Shown here one piece after another: positions 15,333 through 23,122 of a stretch of 27,130 nucleotides of DNA. The position numbers and the translations under genes were made by a program. Source of the DNA: MGBC163016 sp964462135 (lineage in GTDB: Bacteria; Actinomycetota; Coriobacteriia; Coriobacteriales; Eggerthellaceae); contig CAYWWK010000024.1 in assembly GCA_964462135.1 (NCBI GenBank), forward strand, positions 1-27,130. The letters run 5' to 3'. Within the stretch, counting starts at the first letter, position 1; the number at the start of each line of letters is the position of its first letter. The notes under the pieces are model-generated. The model had not been told where the DNA came from and did no database searches. It was given only the letters and a program-made list of their open reading frames with translations.

Positions 15333-17105
15333 ATGCCTAAGCACGCAAAGGGAAAACATGCGGCCAGCCGGGCTGAACTGAAGGATAGGTCACGCCGGGA
15401 GAAACTCAAGGCCAAGCAATCCTCAAACCAGGATGCTGCCTCCGCTGATCCTGCTTCCATCGACGGGGATGCCGCTGCCTCACAAGGTGATGCAATCGTG
15501 TCTGGTGATCCCGTCTCCGAAGATGCTCGCACGTCTGCTGAAGGCAAGCCTGCTGAGGCTGAGCAGTCTTCAACGGATGATCGCTTCCCTGCGCATCCGG
15601 AGGAAGGGGAAGGAAAGAGCGCGTCTTCGGAACCGTTGCAGGGTGATGCGCCTGATCAGCTATCGGAAGAGGCGGGTTTCCCTCCTGCCAAGCGAAAGGT
15701 CGCTCGCAGGATTGGGATCGCCTGTGGGGCGATCTTCGGGGCGGTGGCAGCTGTCTATCTTGGCGGCGTGCTGCTGTTCGCCACCCATTTCCTTCCGCAA
15801 ACCACCATCTCGACCGTTGACATCTCCCTCGATTCGCCGGATTCCGCTGCAGAGAAGCTGGATGCGAAGATAGGGGACTACAGCATCAAGTTGAGAGGGC
15901 AGGGGCTGAATCTCTCGATCACGGCAGCGCAGGCGAATATGGCGCTGGATTCATCAGCTGCCGCCGATTCCATCCTCAAGGCGCAGAACCCGTGGACGTG
16001 GCCGGTTGAGGTCTTCAACGCTCACGATGTCACAGCCTCTGTTGCTGAAGCCATGAGCGCAAGTGGCCTTTCTGAGGTCATCGCCAATGCGGTGGCGCAG
16101 GTCAACGAGAAGGCCGAGGCGCCCGTGGATGCCGCGGTGGTCTTCAAGGAGGATGTTGGCAAGTTCTATATCGCTCCTGAGGCGGAGGGCACGATGCTTG
16201 ACCAGGAGAAGGTGCTGGAGAGGGCTTTGGAAGGGGTCATGAATCTTGAACGCGACATCGTCGTGAAGAAGGATTCGCGACTTGACCCGAAGATCACAAG
16301 CACGGATCAGCGCCTGGCTGATGCATGCACGAAGGCGAACCAGCTGGCTCGCGCTGACATCACGTTCACCTTGGATGGCAATCCTGCCGCCAATGTCAAC
16401 GCCACGACGATCGGACAGTGGGTGAGCGTCACCCCTGAATTCGAAGTGCTCTTCAACAATGATGAGCTGGCGATGTGGGCAGAGGGCATAGGCGAGCAGT
16501 TCAACACGATCGGCAGCGAGCGCATCTACACGCGTCCTGATGGCAAAGAGGTCACGGTCAAGGGCGGCTCATATGGTTGGAAGGTTGACAGTGAGGCTCT
16601 TGAGGCGGTGGCCATCGAAGCGGTTCAGAATGGCACGATCGGTGCGGTGGAGATACCCATTCTGCAAAGTGGGCATGGCTTCACCGCAGTAGGCGCTCAG
16701 GATTGGGGACTCAGGTATGTCGACGTCGATCTGAGCGAGCAATACGCGCGCTTCTATGACGATGCAGGTACTCTGGTCTGGGAAAGCGATATCGTTTCAG
16801 GAGCGCGGGGTTCAAGGGATTCACCCACCGGGGTCTATTCTCTGAACCAGAAGCAGAGTCCCACCGTGCTCATTGGCGAAATGACCAGTGATGGTACGCC
16901 GGAATACGAAAGCAAGGTCACCTATTGGATGCCATTCAAGGGCAATTCCGTAGGCCTTCATGATGCCACCTGGCAGTCTTCCTTTGGAGGTCAGCGCTAT
17001 GCCCAGGGCTTCGGCTCCCACGGGTGCATCAATCTTCCGCTTTCGGCTGCTGAGGCATTGTACGGGTTGATTGAATCGGGAGATGTGGTCGTTGTCCATT
17101 ATTGA
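15333..17105 (+). CDS. Membrane-anchored L,D-transpeptidase (YkuD) with extracytoplasmic repeat region
   Basis: The 590-aa protein begins with a highly charged, low-complexity cytosolic region of about 120 residues (basic, then Asp/Glu/Ser/Ala-rich). A single membrane helix (about 127-150) follows, then about 300 residues resembling the peptidoglycan-binding type-4 domains usual in this architecture. The C-terminal YkuD catalytic domain ends in the signature with His544-type upstream histidine (SVGLHDATW) and SHGCIN, with nucleophile Cys565. Such enzymes form 3-3 cross-links in peptidoglycan or anchor proteins to it. The ATG at 15333 has a weak ribosome-binding site. A TAGAAT at 15265-15270 may be its -10. 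It overlaps the start of murI, so cell-wall genes are grouped. Confidence 0.93.
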   Translation: MPKHAKGKHAASRAELKDRSRREKLKAKQSSNQDAASADPASIDGDAAASQGDAIVSGDPVSEDARTSAEGKPAEAEQSSTDDRFPAHPEEGEGKSASSEPLQGDAPDQLSEEAGFPPAKRKVARRIGIACGAIFGAVAAVYLGGVLLFATHFLPQTTISTVDISLDSPDSAAEKLDAKIGDYSIKLRGQGLNLSITAAQANMALDSSAAADSILKAQNPWTWPVEVFNAHDVTASVAEAMSASGLSEVIANAVAQVNEKAEAPVDAAVVFKEDVGKFYIAPEAEGTMLDQEKVLERALEGVMNLERDIVVKKDSRLDPKITSTDQRLADACTKANQLARADITFTLDGNPAANVNATTIGQWVSVTPEFEVLFNNDELAMWAEGIGEQFNTIGSERIYTRPDGKEVTVKGGSYGWKVDSEALEAVAIEAVQNGTIGAVEIPILQSGHGFTAVGAQDWGLRYVDVDLSEQYARFYDDAGTLVWESDIVSGARGSRDSPTGVYSLNQKQSPTVLIGEMTSDGTPEYESKVTYWMPFKGNSVGLHDATWQSSFGGQRYAQGFGSHGCINLPLSAAEALYGLIESGDVVVVHY

Positions 17106-17946
17106 TCGATGCGCGCCAATCGGTGTCTTTGATTCGGGGCTTGGAGGACTGACGGTCCTGCAGGCTCTCATGCGCCGATTGCCCAACGAACGATTCGTCT
17201 TCCTGGGGGATTCGGCGCGTTGCCCGTATGGACCTCGCGATCCCGCGGAAGTCAGCTCCTTCGTTCTGCAGATCTGCGGGCATCTGTATCGTCTGGGGTG
17301 CAAGATGATCGTCATTGCCTGCAATACGGCCACGGCGGCGGGATTGCCTGCGGCGCAACGCGCCTTTGACATCCCCATCGTCGGTGTGGTCATGCCAGGT
17401 GCTCGGGCTGCCGTCCATACAACGCATAATCGACGGGTGGGGGTGATCGCCACAGAGGGCACGGTGCAGCTGGGAGTGTATGAAGAGGCCATACACCGTC
17501 TCGATGCGGGCGTGAAGGTCATCCAACAGGCAACCCCCGCCTTCGTGGCAATCGCTGAGTCGGGGTTTGAGCAGGAGGGGCAGGAAAGAGGTGCGCTCAT
17601 CACCGCGGAGGAGCGCAGCCGCATCGCTCATGACTACCTTGCTCCTCTGAGTGCCGAGGGTATTGATACGCTCGTGCTGGGATGCACGCATTATCCTCTG
17701 ATCCAAGAGCTCATCGCCTCGGAGATGGGTGAAGGCGTGACGTTGGTTTCCTCGGCGCAGGAAACGGCACGCGAAGTCAGATCCGTGCTCATCCGGCGGG
17801 GTGAGTTGAGGAGCGCAGATGGGGAAAGCGGGGTGGAAGTGCTCATAACCGGAGATGATCATATGAAGTTCTCCCGCGTTGCGAAAGCAGTGCTCGGTTG
17901 TGAGCCTCTTATCACGAAAGTGACTCTGGACGAATATGCAGAGTGA
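17092..17946 (+). CDS. murI: Glutamate racemase
   Basis: MurI makes D-glutamate for peptidoglycan. The 284-aa protein carries IGVFDSGLGGLTV (10-22), the two catalytic cysteines in IACNTAT (Cys77) and LGCTHYPLI (Cys198), and GDSARCPYGPR near residues 39-49. The start is uncertain: TTG 17092 lies nine bases after GGGAG and gives the family-typical MSIIDRCAPIGVFDSG. An ATG at 17083 abuts that same Shine-Dalgarno site, and a TTG at 17071 is further upstream. With the chosen start it overlaps the transpeptidase gene by 14 bases and lies six bases before rdgB. Confidence 0.95.
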   Translation: MSIIDRCAPIGVFDSGLGGLTVLQALMRRLPNERFVFLGDSARCPYGPRDPAEVSSFVLQICGHLYRLGCKMIVIACNTATAAGLPAAQRAFDIPIVGVVMPGARAAVHTTHNRRVGVIATEGTVQLGVYEEAIHRLDAGVKVIQQATPAFVAIAESGFEQEGQERGALITAEERSRIAHDYLAPLSAEGIDTLVLGCTHYPLIQELIASEMGEGVTLVSSAQETAREVRSVLIRRGELRSADGESGVEVLITGDDHMKFSRVAKAVLGCEPLITKVTLDEYAE

Positions 17947-17952
17947 GGTTGT

Positions 17953-18549
17953 ATGGATGTCTTGATTGCTACGAACAATGTCCATAAGGCTGACGAGATC
18001 CGCAATGCGTTGGATCTTCCTGGGTGGACATTCATGACCCTTCGGGAAGCGGGGGTGGAATCCGATCCTGTTGAGGATGCTGACACATTCTTAGGGAACG
18101 CACGGATCAAAGCCAAGGCGGCACACCGTGCAGGCGGACGTGCTGTCCTTGCAGATGATTCCGGTCTGGAAGTGGATGCCTTGGATGGTGCGCCGGGAGT
18201 GTGGTCTGCGCGCTATGCCGGGGAGCAGGCCGACGATGCTGCCAACAATGCAAAGCTTCTGGCAGCGCTTGAGGGCGTTCCTGAAGATAAGCGCACCGCC
18301 CGATTCGTCTGCACGCTTGTCTTCATCGATGAGCAGGGAAATGAGATCGATGCGCGGGGAACCGTTGAAGGAAGGATAGGTGCGGCCGCCAAAGGCTCTG
18401 ACGGGTTTGGTTACGACCCGCTTTTCCTGCCCGACGAGTACGCGGGAACAAAGACGTTCGCCGAGGTGTCCCAATTCGAAAAGGGGAGAATCTCGCACCG
18501 GGGACGGGCATTGCGGGAATTGAAGGGAAAGCTTCAGGCACTGTGCTAG
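17953..18549 (+). CDS. rdgB: XTP/dITP diphosphatase (RdgB/HAM1)
   Basis: This 198-aa enzyme removes deaminated purine nucleotides (XTP, ITP, dITP) by releasing pyrophosphate. The family's blocks are all present: LIATNNVHKADEI at the N-terminus, FLGNARIKAKAA, ADDSGLEVDALDGAPGVWSA, GFGYDPLF and FAEVSQFEKGRISHRGRAL. It starts six bases after murI with GTGAGGT as ribosome-binding site, so the two are cotranscribed. The next feature is tRNA-Pro, whose -10 overlaps the stop codon of this gene. Confidence 0.97.
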   Translation: MDVLIATNNVHKADEIRNALDLPGWTFMTLREAGVESDPVEDADTFLGNARIKAKAAHRAGGRAVLADDSGLEVDALDGAPGVWSARYAGEQADDAANNAKLLAALEGVPEDKRTARFVCTLVFIDEQGNEIDARGTVEGRIGAAAKGSDGFGYDPLFLPDEYAGTKTFAEVSQFEKGRISHRGRALRELKGKLQALC

Positions 18550-18564
18550 AATATCGCTTCGCGT

Positions 18565-18641
18565 CGGGACGTGGCGCAGTCTGGTAGCGCGCCTGCTTTG
18601 GGAGCAGGATGTCGCAGGTTCGAATCCTGTCGTCCCGACCA
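18565..18641 (+). tRNA. tRNA-Pro (anticodon TGG)
   Basis: Acceptor CGGGACG/CGTCCCG, D-arm GCGC/GCGC, anticodon stem CCTGC/GCAGG with loop TTTGGGA, T-loop TTCGAAT, discriminator A and an encoded CCA. TAGAAT at 18547-18552 is a plausible -10; no good -35 was found at normal spacing. Confidence 0.96.
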
Positions 18642-18657
18642 CCTTCCTTGGGAAGGC

Positions 18658-18933
18658 TCATTCATGGGGAACATCGAAAAGATCGATGAAATGCACTCCA
18701 AGGGCCTTTGCCACTCTGATCATGAGAGAAAGCTTCAAATCGGATTCACCGCGTTCGATCTTGTTGAGCGTCGGCCTCGTTATCCCCGCCATGGCACTCA
18801 GTTTCGTTTTGGAAAGCCCCTGGGCCTTCCGTAGATGCTCCACGTTCATGCCGAACAGTACGGATTCTTCAAGCGGATAGAACCGATAGTCTCGATTTCG
18901 GGTGGCTGTCGCTTCCTTCATGATTTTCGTCAT
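18658..18933 (-). CDS. XRE-family helix-turn-helix regulator
   Basis: This 91-aa protein has a DNA-binding XRE/Cro-type domain over residues 29-86: MNVEHLRKAQGLSKTKLSAM, then AGITRPTLNKIERGESDLK as the recognition helix, and IRVAKALGVHFIDLFD. The first 28 residues are a short charged N-terminal arm. There is no recognisable Shine-Dalgarno site before the ATG at 18933, so the transcript may be leaderless or start at the ATG four codons on. Two near-identical operator-like units lie directly upstream, suggesting autoregulation. No toxin gene is adjacent; the 46-aa peptide gene upstream on the same strand is separated by a terminator. Confidence 0.88.
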   Translation of the reverse strand: MTKIMKEATATRNRDYRFYPLEESVLFGMNVEHLRKAQGLSKTKLSAMAGITRPTLNKIERGESDLKLSLMIRVAKALGVHFIDLFDVPHE

Positions 18934-18942
18934 GGAAGAAGC

Positions 18943-18988
18943 GTAAAACCACGTTTACAAAACACTGTAAATCGTCGTTTACAAAACA
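18943..18988 (-). promoter_or_regulatory. Two tandem palindromic operators upstream of the XRE gene
   Basis: Two units have the form GTAAA-N6-TTTAC (18943-18958 and 18967-18982), with centres exactly 24 bp apart. Each is followed on the plus strand by AAAACA, so the whole is a 24-bp direct repeat containing palindromes. The first lies nine bases before the xre start codon. This is the usual arrangement for autoregulation by a small XRE protein binding as dimers. Confidence 0.75.
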
Positions 18989-18989
18989 G

Positions 18990-19030
18990 GGAAAAAGAAA
19001 GGGGATGGAGTCTGCTGACCCCATCCCCTT
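18990..19030 (-). terminator. Terminator of the 46-aa peptide gene
   Basis: On the minus strand a 10-bp stem AAGGGGATGG/CCATCCCCTT with a 12-base loop is followed by TTTCTTTTT. It separates the peptide gene from the XRE operators. Confidence 0.85.
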
Positions 19031-19066
19031 GTGCTGTGCAAGCTGTTCAGCTTGTTCGTTTGCGAT

Positions 19067-19207
19067 CTATTCTCCTTCGGCAGCGCGCGTTGCTTCAGCC
19101 TTCGTCTCTTGGGCTTCCGCTTCCTCAACGGAAATATGATCGCACTTGTCGGATTCAAAGCCTTCGAATGTGATGCTGTCGCCCATCTTCTCTTTCTCGC
19201 AGCCCAT
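19067..19207 (-). CDS. Small acidic Cys-containing peptide, unknown function
   Basis: This 46-aa product begins MGCEKEKMGDSITFEGFESD, has two cysteines (residue 3 and in the KCDH segment) and a helical Glu/Ala-rich C-terminal half (VEEAEAQETKAEATRAAEGE). The ATG at 19207 is chosen because AGAGGAAGG lies eight bases upstream; a longer frame reaching 19321 begins without a ribosome-binding site and crosses an inverted repeat. A strong terminator follows 37 bases after the stop, which supports a separate transcription unit. It could bind a metal or sit in a redox role, but nothing beyond the Cys/His content supports that. Confidence 0.65.
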   Translation of the reverse strand: MGCEKEKMGDSITFEGFESDKCDHISVEEAEAQETKAEATRAAEGE

Positions 19208-19229
19208 GGTTCTCACCTTCCTCTTGTGC

Positions 19230-19262
19230 GCGTTGCAATCACAACCATTTCGTTTGCAACGC
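19230..19262 (-). promoter_or_regulatory. 9-bp inverted repeat in the leader of the small peptide gene
   Basis: GCGTTGCAA (19230-19238) and TTGCAACGC (19254-19262) are perfectly complementary around a 15-base spacer. They end 14 bases before the AGAGGAAGG ribosome-binding site, so this is either an operator or a 5'-leader hairpin. Confidence 0.55.
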
Positions 19263-19426
19263 AATTTCAAAACCTGTGGACAAGTATGAGAGCGCATCTC
19301 ATGAATAGGTACTGGAAACACGGGCAGTAACCTTTTTGATGGAATTCGGATTGTTTCCTGTCATATTGCCGGGAATGAGCGCATTCTCATCCGCAGTTAG
19401 GCTATAATCTCTCACCGTCGCCTTGT

Positions 19427-19500
19427 GCGGATGTAGTTCAATGGTAGAACCGGAGCCTTCCAAGCTCCTGACGCGGGTTCGATTCCCGTCATCCGCTCCA
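19427..19500 (+). tRNA. tRNA-Gly (anticodon TCC)
   Basis: Acceptor GCGGATG/CATCCGC, anticodon stem GGAGC/GCTCC with loop CTTCCAA, T-loop TTCGATT, discriminator T and encoded CCA. A perfect TATAAT lies at 19403-19408, without a clear -35. Confidence 0.96.
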
Positions 19501-19569
19501 TCGTTTCTTCATCAAAAAGCGTTACCATTCTGTTTCCATTCAAACGCAGAGATATATCAATGGAGACGG

Positions 19570-20748
19570 ATGCGCTTGAGAGAGTCAAAGAGAATTGCTG
19601 AAAGAGGCAGTGCGATAGGATTGGCCGTGTCTTTGGCGCTGGCCTTCATCCTTGCCTGTTCGCCTCTGTTCGTCACGCCTGCGCGTGCGGATGAGTCATC
19701 CGAAGGAGAGTCATCGACAGCAGAGCAGCTTGATGCCCTCAGGCAGCGGGCGAATGCCATCAAGTCATCCATTGATGTGCTTCAGACCGAACTCAATCAG
19801 GTCACTGAGGAATACAACGCAGCAGTGGATGCCCGTCACAAGGCAGCAAAGGCCATGCGCGAAGCCAAGGTGCGCATCGATCAGTCCCAGGCTAAGATGG
19901 AAAAGCTTCAAGCCCAGATCACGGCTTTGGCTCAGACGATGTATAAGAGCGACAAGGCTGGAGTGAGTTCAAGCTATATGAATGTGCTGTTGGGCTCTTC
20001 GAACTTCACGGATTTCATGACCGGCCTTGACATGATGGAGCGCGTAAGCGAAAGCCATGCTGATCTGGTTGAGCAATGCCGTCAGGTGAAGGCGGAGGCT
20101 GAGGCTGCCCAAGCGGAATTCGTCGCCCAGAAGGCAGAGGCCGATGCCATGCTTGAAGAGGCGTATGCGAAGAAGAACGAGATAGCGGAAAAGCAGGGCA
20201 GGCTTTCAGCTGAAGCGGCGAGTGTGGCATCCGATATCGCCGACACCGAGGCCCAGGCAGAACTGGAAGCCGAGGAAGCCAGGCGAGCGGAAGAGGCCGC
20301 TCAGGCAGCTGCACGTGCCTTCGCCGCCACGCTTTCCGCAGGCCAGGGGCGGGATGTCGGCAATGGTTTCTTTGCGAACCCGTGCCCGGATGCATGGGAA
20401 TCGAGCGGGTTCGGTTGGCGTGAATTCGACCAGAAGTTCCATATGGGCACGGACATGGCGGCTCCCATGGGAACGCCGGTGTATGCTGCGGAAACCGGTA
20501 CCGTGATAGCGGCTACCTATGACGGGGCATATCACGGAGGAGCGGGCAATTGGGTGGTGATAGCCCACGGAGATGGCTTGGTTACCAAGTACATGCACAA
20601 CTCCGCCGTCTTCGTCGAGATCGGACAGCGTGTCGAGCGAGGGCAGCACATAGCTGCCGTCGGTTCAACGGGAAAGTCAACAGGACCGCACCTCCACTTT
20701 CAGGTTGAGGTGAATGGCGTTGCCGTGTGCCCCTATGATTATCTGTGA
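19570..20748 (+). CDS. Secreted coiled-coil M23 (LytM-type) endopeptidase
   Basis: The 392-aa precursor has a signal peptide (hydrophobic core about 14-35, cleavage site PARA/DE at about residue 40). A long coiled coil (about 45-155 and 170-275, rich in Ala, Glu, Gln and Lys) surrounds a SSYMNVLLGSSNFTDF segment typical of NlpD/EnvC/PcsB-like hydrolase regulators. The C-terminal M23 domain has its zinc ligands visible: His291 and Asp295 (FHMGTDMAAP) and the HLH at 374-376 (GPHLHFQV). It would cleave peptidoglycan cross-bridges outside the membrane, possibly at division. The start at 19570 follows GGAG by four bases; the frame continues upstream through the tRNA-Gly and is not coding there. 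It stands between tRNA-Gly and tRNA-Arg. Confidence 0.93.
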   Translation: MRLRESKRIAERGSAIGLAVSLALAFILACSPLFVTPARADESSEGESSTAEQLDALRQRANAIKSSIDVLQTELNQVTEEYNAAVDARHKAAKAMREAKVRIDQSQAKMEKLQAQITALAQTMYKSDKAGVSSSYMNVLLGSSNFTDFMTGLDMMERVSESHADLVEQCRQVKAEAEAAQAEFVAQKAEADAMLEEAYAKKNEIAEKQGRLSAEAASVASDIADTEAQAELEAEEARRAEEAAQAAARAFAATLSAGQGRDVGNGFFANPCPDAWESSGFGWREFDQKFHMGTDMAAPMGTPVYAAETGTVIAATYDGAYHGGAGNWVVIAHGDGLVTKYMHNSAVFVEIGQRVERGQHIAAVGSTGKSTGPHLHFQVEVNGVAVCPYDYL

Positions 20749-20814
20749 AGTTGGCGCACACTTCGTCACTGACGCTATATAATGCCTATCCACAGCAAGC
20801 TGACGATATCTGAT

Positions 20815-20890
20815 GCGCCCATGGCTCAATGGATAGAGCATCGGACTTCTAATCCGGCGGTTGCAGGTTCGAGTCCTGCTGGGCGCACCA
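20815..20890 (+). tRNA. tRNA-Arg (anticodon TCT)
   Basis: Acceptor GCGCCCA/TGGGCGC, D-arm GCTC/GAGC, anticodon stem TCGGA/TCCGG with loop CTTCTAA, T-loop TTCGAGT, discriminator A, encoded CCA. TATAAT lies at 20778-20783. Only 47 bases separate it from argS, with a weak hairpin (TGGT/ACCA, mismatched outer pairs) and a T5 run at 20921 in between. Confidence 0.96.
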
Positions 20891-20937
20891 GGTATCTTTA
20901 GCTGGTTTACCAACTCCCTTTTTCTAGGAGGATGAAG

Positions 20938-22689
20938 ATGGATATCCGTGTCTCTCTGCAGGAGATCCTTGACCAAGCTATCTCCTCAGCTGTCTCCGAT
21001 GGCTCGCTGCCGCTTGAGACGGTCCCTGAAAGCGCTCTCGAACGTCCTCGGGATGAAGCGAATGGAGATTGGGCCTCAACGGTGGCCATGAGATCTGCCA
21101 AGGCGGCGAAGATGGCTCCGCGCGATGTCGCGCAGATCATCGTCGACCATATTCCGGCCAACGACATGATCGCTGAGGTGCAGATCGCTGGTCCGGGCTT
21201 CATCAATATTCGCTTGACCGACCGTCAGCTCCAAGAAGTCATCCGCATGGTTCGCAGCGAAGGGGACGACTTCGGGAAGGGGACCATCCCCGAGGGGGAG
21301 CGCTTGGTGAACCTCGAATACGTTTCCGCGAATCCCACCGGCCCTCTTCATGTCGGTCATGGTCGTTGGGCCGCTTTGGGGGATGCCATGGCACGCGTGA
21401 TGCGCCATGCCGGCTACGATGTCTATGAGGAGTTCTACATCAACGATCACGGCACCCAGATGGATGTCTTCGGCAATTCCGTGGGGGTCCGCTATATGCA
21501 GCTCCTCGGTCATGATGCCGAGATGCCCGAGCAATGCTACGGTGGAAGCTATGTGGCTGATATTGCGCAGGCGATCATCGATGAAGAGGGCAACAAGTAT
21601 GAATCCCTCTCCGACGAGGAGCGCATGGTTGCGTTTCGTGAGATCGCCTACAAGCAGATGAAGGATGACCAAGAGGACATACTTCGCACCATGGGCACCA
21701 CCTTTGACCGATGGTTCTCTGAGCGCAGCCTCTATGTGGAAGACGAGAATGGTGAAAGTCCGGTATCCCGGTCGCTCAAAGCCATGGAAGACAAAGGATA
21801 TGTCAAGGAGGAAGATGGCGCCATCTGGTTCAGGTCATCTGAATTGGGTGATGAGAAGGACCGCGTCATGATCAAAGCCAACGGCGAGATGACCTACTTC
21901 ATGTCTGACGTGGCATATCATTACGACAAGAAGATGCGCGGATTCGATCATCTGATCAATATCTGGGGCGCCGATCATCATGGGTATGTGAAGCGCTGCG
22001 AATGCATGCTGGAAGCCTGGGGTTGGCCTGGAGACCTCGAGATCGTGCTTGGCCAGCTTGTGAACCTCTTCCGAGATGGGGAAGCGGTCCGCATGTCAAA
22101 GCGGACGGGTGAGATGGTCACCTTGCGTGAGCTGGTTGAAGAGGTTGGGGTCGATGCCACCCGCTATCTCATGCTGTCGCGCTCCTCTGATCAGCCTATC
22201 GATTTCGACATCGAGGCCGCGAAGAAGAAGGACAACTCGAATCCGGTCTATTACGTGCAGTACGCCCATGCGCGCATCTGCTCGATCCTGCGCAAGGCCG
22301 CCCCTGAGGAATTGGCCAAGCAGGAAGAGGCGGGCAGTCTGTCCATGGGAGAGCTGTCCGAAGCCATCGTTCCTGAGAGCGTTGACCTGTCTCCGCTCAC
22401 CCATCCCGCCGAACTCGCCCTCATGCGGAAGATTGCCGATTTCAAGGATTTCATAGCCTTGGCGGCTCGGGACAGGGCGCCGTTCCGGTTGACTCACTAC
22501 GCCCAGGACCTGGCAAGTCTGTTCCATGCGTTCTATACGGACTGCAGGGTGTTGACCGATGATGACAACAATCCGCGTCCCATTGATGATCCCCTTCGCC
22601 GGGCGCGCCTGGCCCTTTGCGACGCAACGCGCATCATGCTGGCGCTGGTATTGGGTCTTTTGGGAGTGAATGCCCCCGAAAAGATGTGA
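20938..22689 (+). CDS. argS: Arginine--tRNA ligase
   Basis: This class I synthetase charges tRNA-Arg. The 583-aa protein has the N-terminal Add-1-like domain, the HIGH motif as HVGH at 138-141 (SANPTGPLHVGHGRWAALGDA region), and the KMSK-loop equivalent RMSKRTG with Met386-Lys388. The C-terminal anticodon-binding DALR domain contains YVQYAHARICSILR and ends LGLLGVNAPEKM. The start is put at the second ATG (20938), seven bases after AGGAGG; the ATG at 20932 abuts that site. It directly follows tRNA-Arg(TCT), and tRNA-His follows it. Confidence 0.97.
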   Translation: MDIRVSLQEILDQAISSAVSDGSLPLETVPESALERPRDEANGDWASTVAMRSAKAAKMAPRDVAQIIVDHIPANDMIAEVQIAGPGFINIRLTDRQLQEVIRMVRSEGDDFGKGTIPEGERLVNLEYVSANPTGPLHVGHGRWAALGDAMARVMRHAGYDVYEEFYINDHGTQMDVFGNSVGVRYMQLLGHDAEMPEQCYGGSYVADIAQAIIDEEGNKYESLSDEERMVAFREIAYKQMKDDQEDILRTMGTTFDRWFSERSLYVEDENGESPVSRSLKAMEDKGYVKEEDGAIWFRSSELGDEKDRVMIKANGEMTYFMSDVAYHYDKKMRGFDHLINIWGADHHGYVKRCECMLEAWGWPGDLEIVLGQLVNLFRDGEAVRMSKRTGEMVTLRELVEEVGVDATRYLMLSRSSDQPIDFDIEAAKKKDNSNPVYYVQYAHARICSILRKAAPEELAKQEEAGSLSMGELSEAIVPESVDLSPLTHPAELALMRKIADFKDFIALAARDRAPFRLTHYAQDLASLFHAFYTDCRVLTDDDNNPRPIDDPLRRARLALCDATRIMLALVLGLLGVNAPEKM

Positions 22690-22697
22690 TTCAATGC

Positions 22698-22726
22698 TTG
22701 CGCGTGCGTGATGGGACCCCTATAAT
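22698..22726 (+). promoter_or_regulatory. Promoter of tRNA-His
   Basis: TTGCGC (22698-22703) and a perfect TATAAT (22721-22726) are 17 bases apart, beginning nine bases after the argS stop. Confidence 0.85.
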
Positions 22727-22755
22727 CTCGCAATGCGCTTCGCGCGCAAGGTAAT

Positions 22756-22833
22756 GGTGGCTGTAGTTCAGTCGGCTAGAATGCCAGATTGTGGCTCTGG
22801 AGGTCGTGGGTTCAAGTCCCATCAGCCACCCCA
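22756..22833 (+). tRNA. tRNA-His (anticodon GTG)
   Basis: Acceptor GTGGCTG/CAGCCAC, with the extra G-1 (22756) opposite discriminator C (22830), the hallmark of tRNA-His. Anticodon stem CCAGA/TCTGG with loop TTGTGGC, T-loop TTCAAGT, encoded CCA. Confidence 0.96.
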
Positions 22834-22846
22834 TATGAATACGATG

Positions 22847-22876
22847 AAGGCAGCGCTTCCAAGCTGCCTTTTCTTT
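22847..22876 (+). terminator. Terminator after tRNA-His
   Basis: An 8-bp stem AAGGCAGC/GCTGCCTT with an 8-base loop runs into TTTTCTTT. Confidence 0.88.
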
Positions 22877-22944
22877 GTCTGGGTCCAGATCGCCAGATCA
22901 TCCTTTGAAAAAGAATCCTGGATCAAAAAACCTTGAATCTTTTC

Positions 22945-22973
22945 TTGCGTGAGGGCATTCCTTCGCATACAAT
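22945..22973 (+). promoter_or_regulatory. Promoter of tRNA-Lys (and probably the CAT tRNA)
   Basis: TTGCGT (22945-22950) and TACAAT (22968-22973) are 17 bases apart, 29 bases before the tRNA. Confidence 0.82.
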
Positions 22974-23002
22974 AGCTTGCGCTGTTCTTTCGCAGCCAAT
23001 AC

Positions 23003-23078
23003 GCGCCATTAGCTTAGTTGGTAGAGCAGGGGACTCTTAATCCCAAGGTCGAAGGTTCGAGTCCTTCATGGCGCACCA
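23003..23078 (+). tRNA. tRNA-Lys (anticodon CTT)
   Basis: Acceptor GCGCCAT/ATGGCGC, D-arm GCTT/GAGC, anticodon stem GGGGA/TCCCA with loop CTCTTAA, T-loop TTCGAGT, discriminator A, encoded CCA. Confidence 0.96.
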
Positions 23079-23086
23079 CGAAACTC

Positions 23087-23114
23087 ACACGACCGACAGT
23101 CTTGTCGGTCGTGT
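23087..23114 (+). terminator. Perfect hairpin between tRNA-Lys and the CAT tRNA
   Basis: A 12-bp perfect stem ACACGACCGACA/TGTCGGTCGTGT with loop GTCT is followed only by TTGTAG. It may end the tRNA-Lys transcript partially or serve as a processing structure, since no separate promoter was seen for the following tRNA. Confidence 0.6.
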
Positions 23115-23122
23115 TTGTAGAG

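Noticed and set aside
18642..18656. CCTTCC/GGAAGG hairpin after tRNA-Pro as a terminator
   Set aside because: The stem is only 6 bp with a 3-base loop and no T-run on either strand.
19208..19321. Longer N-terminus for the 46-aa peptide (from 19321), Cys-rich
   Set aside because: It lacks a ribosome-binding site at its start and crosses the 9-bp inverted repeat, whereas the ATG at 19207 has a good one.
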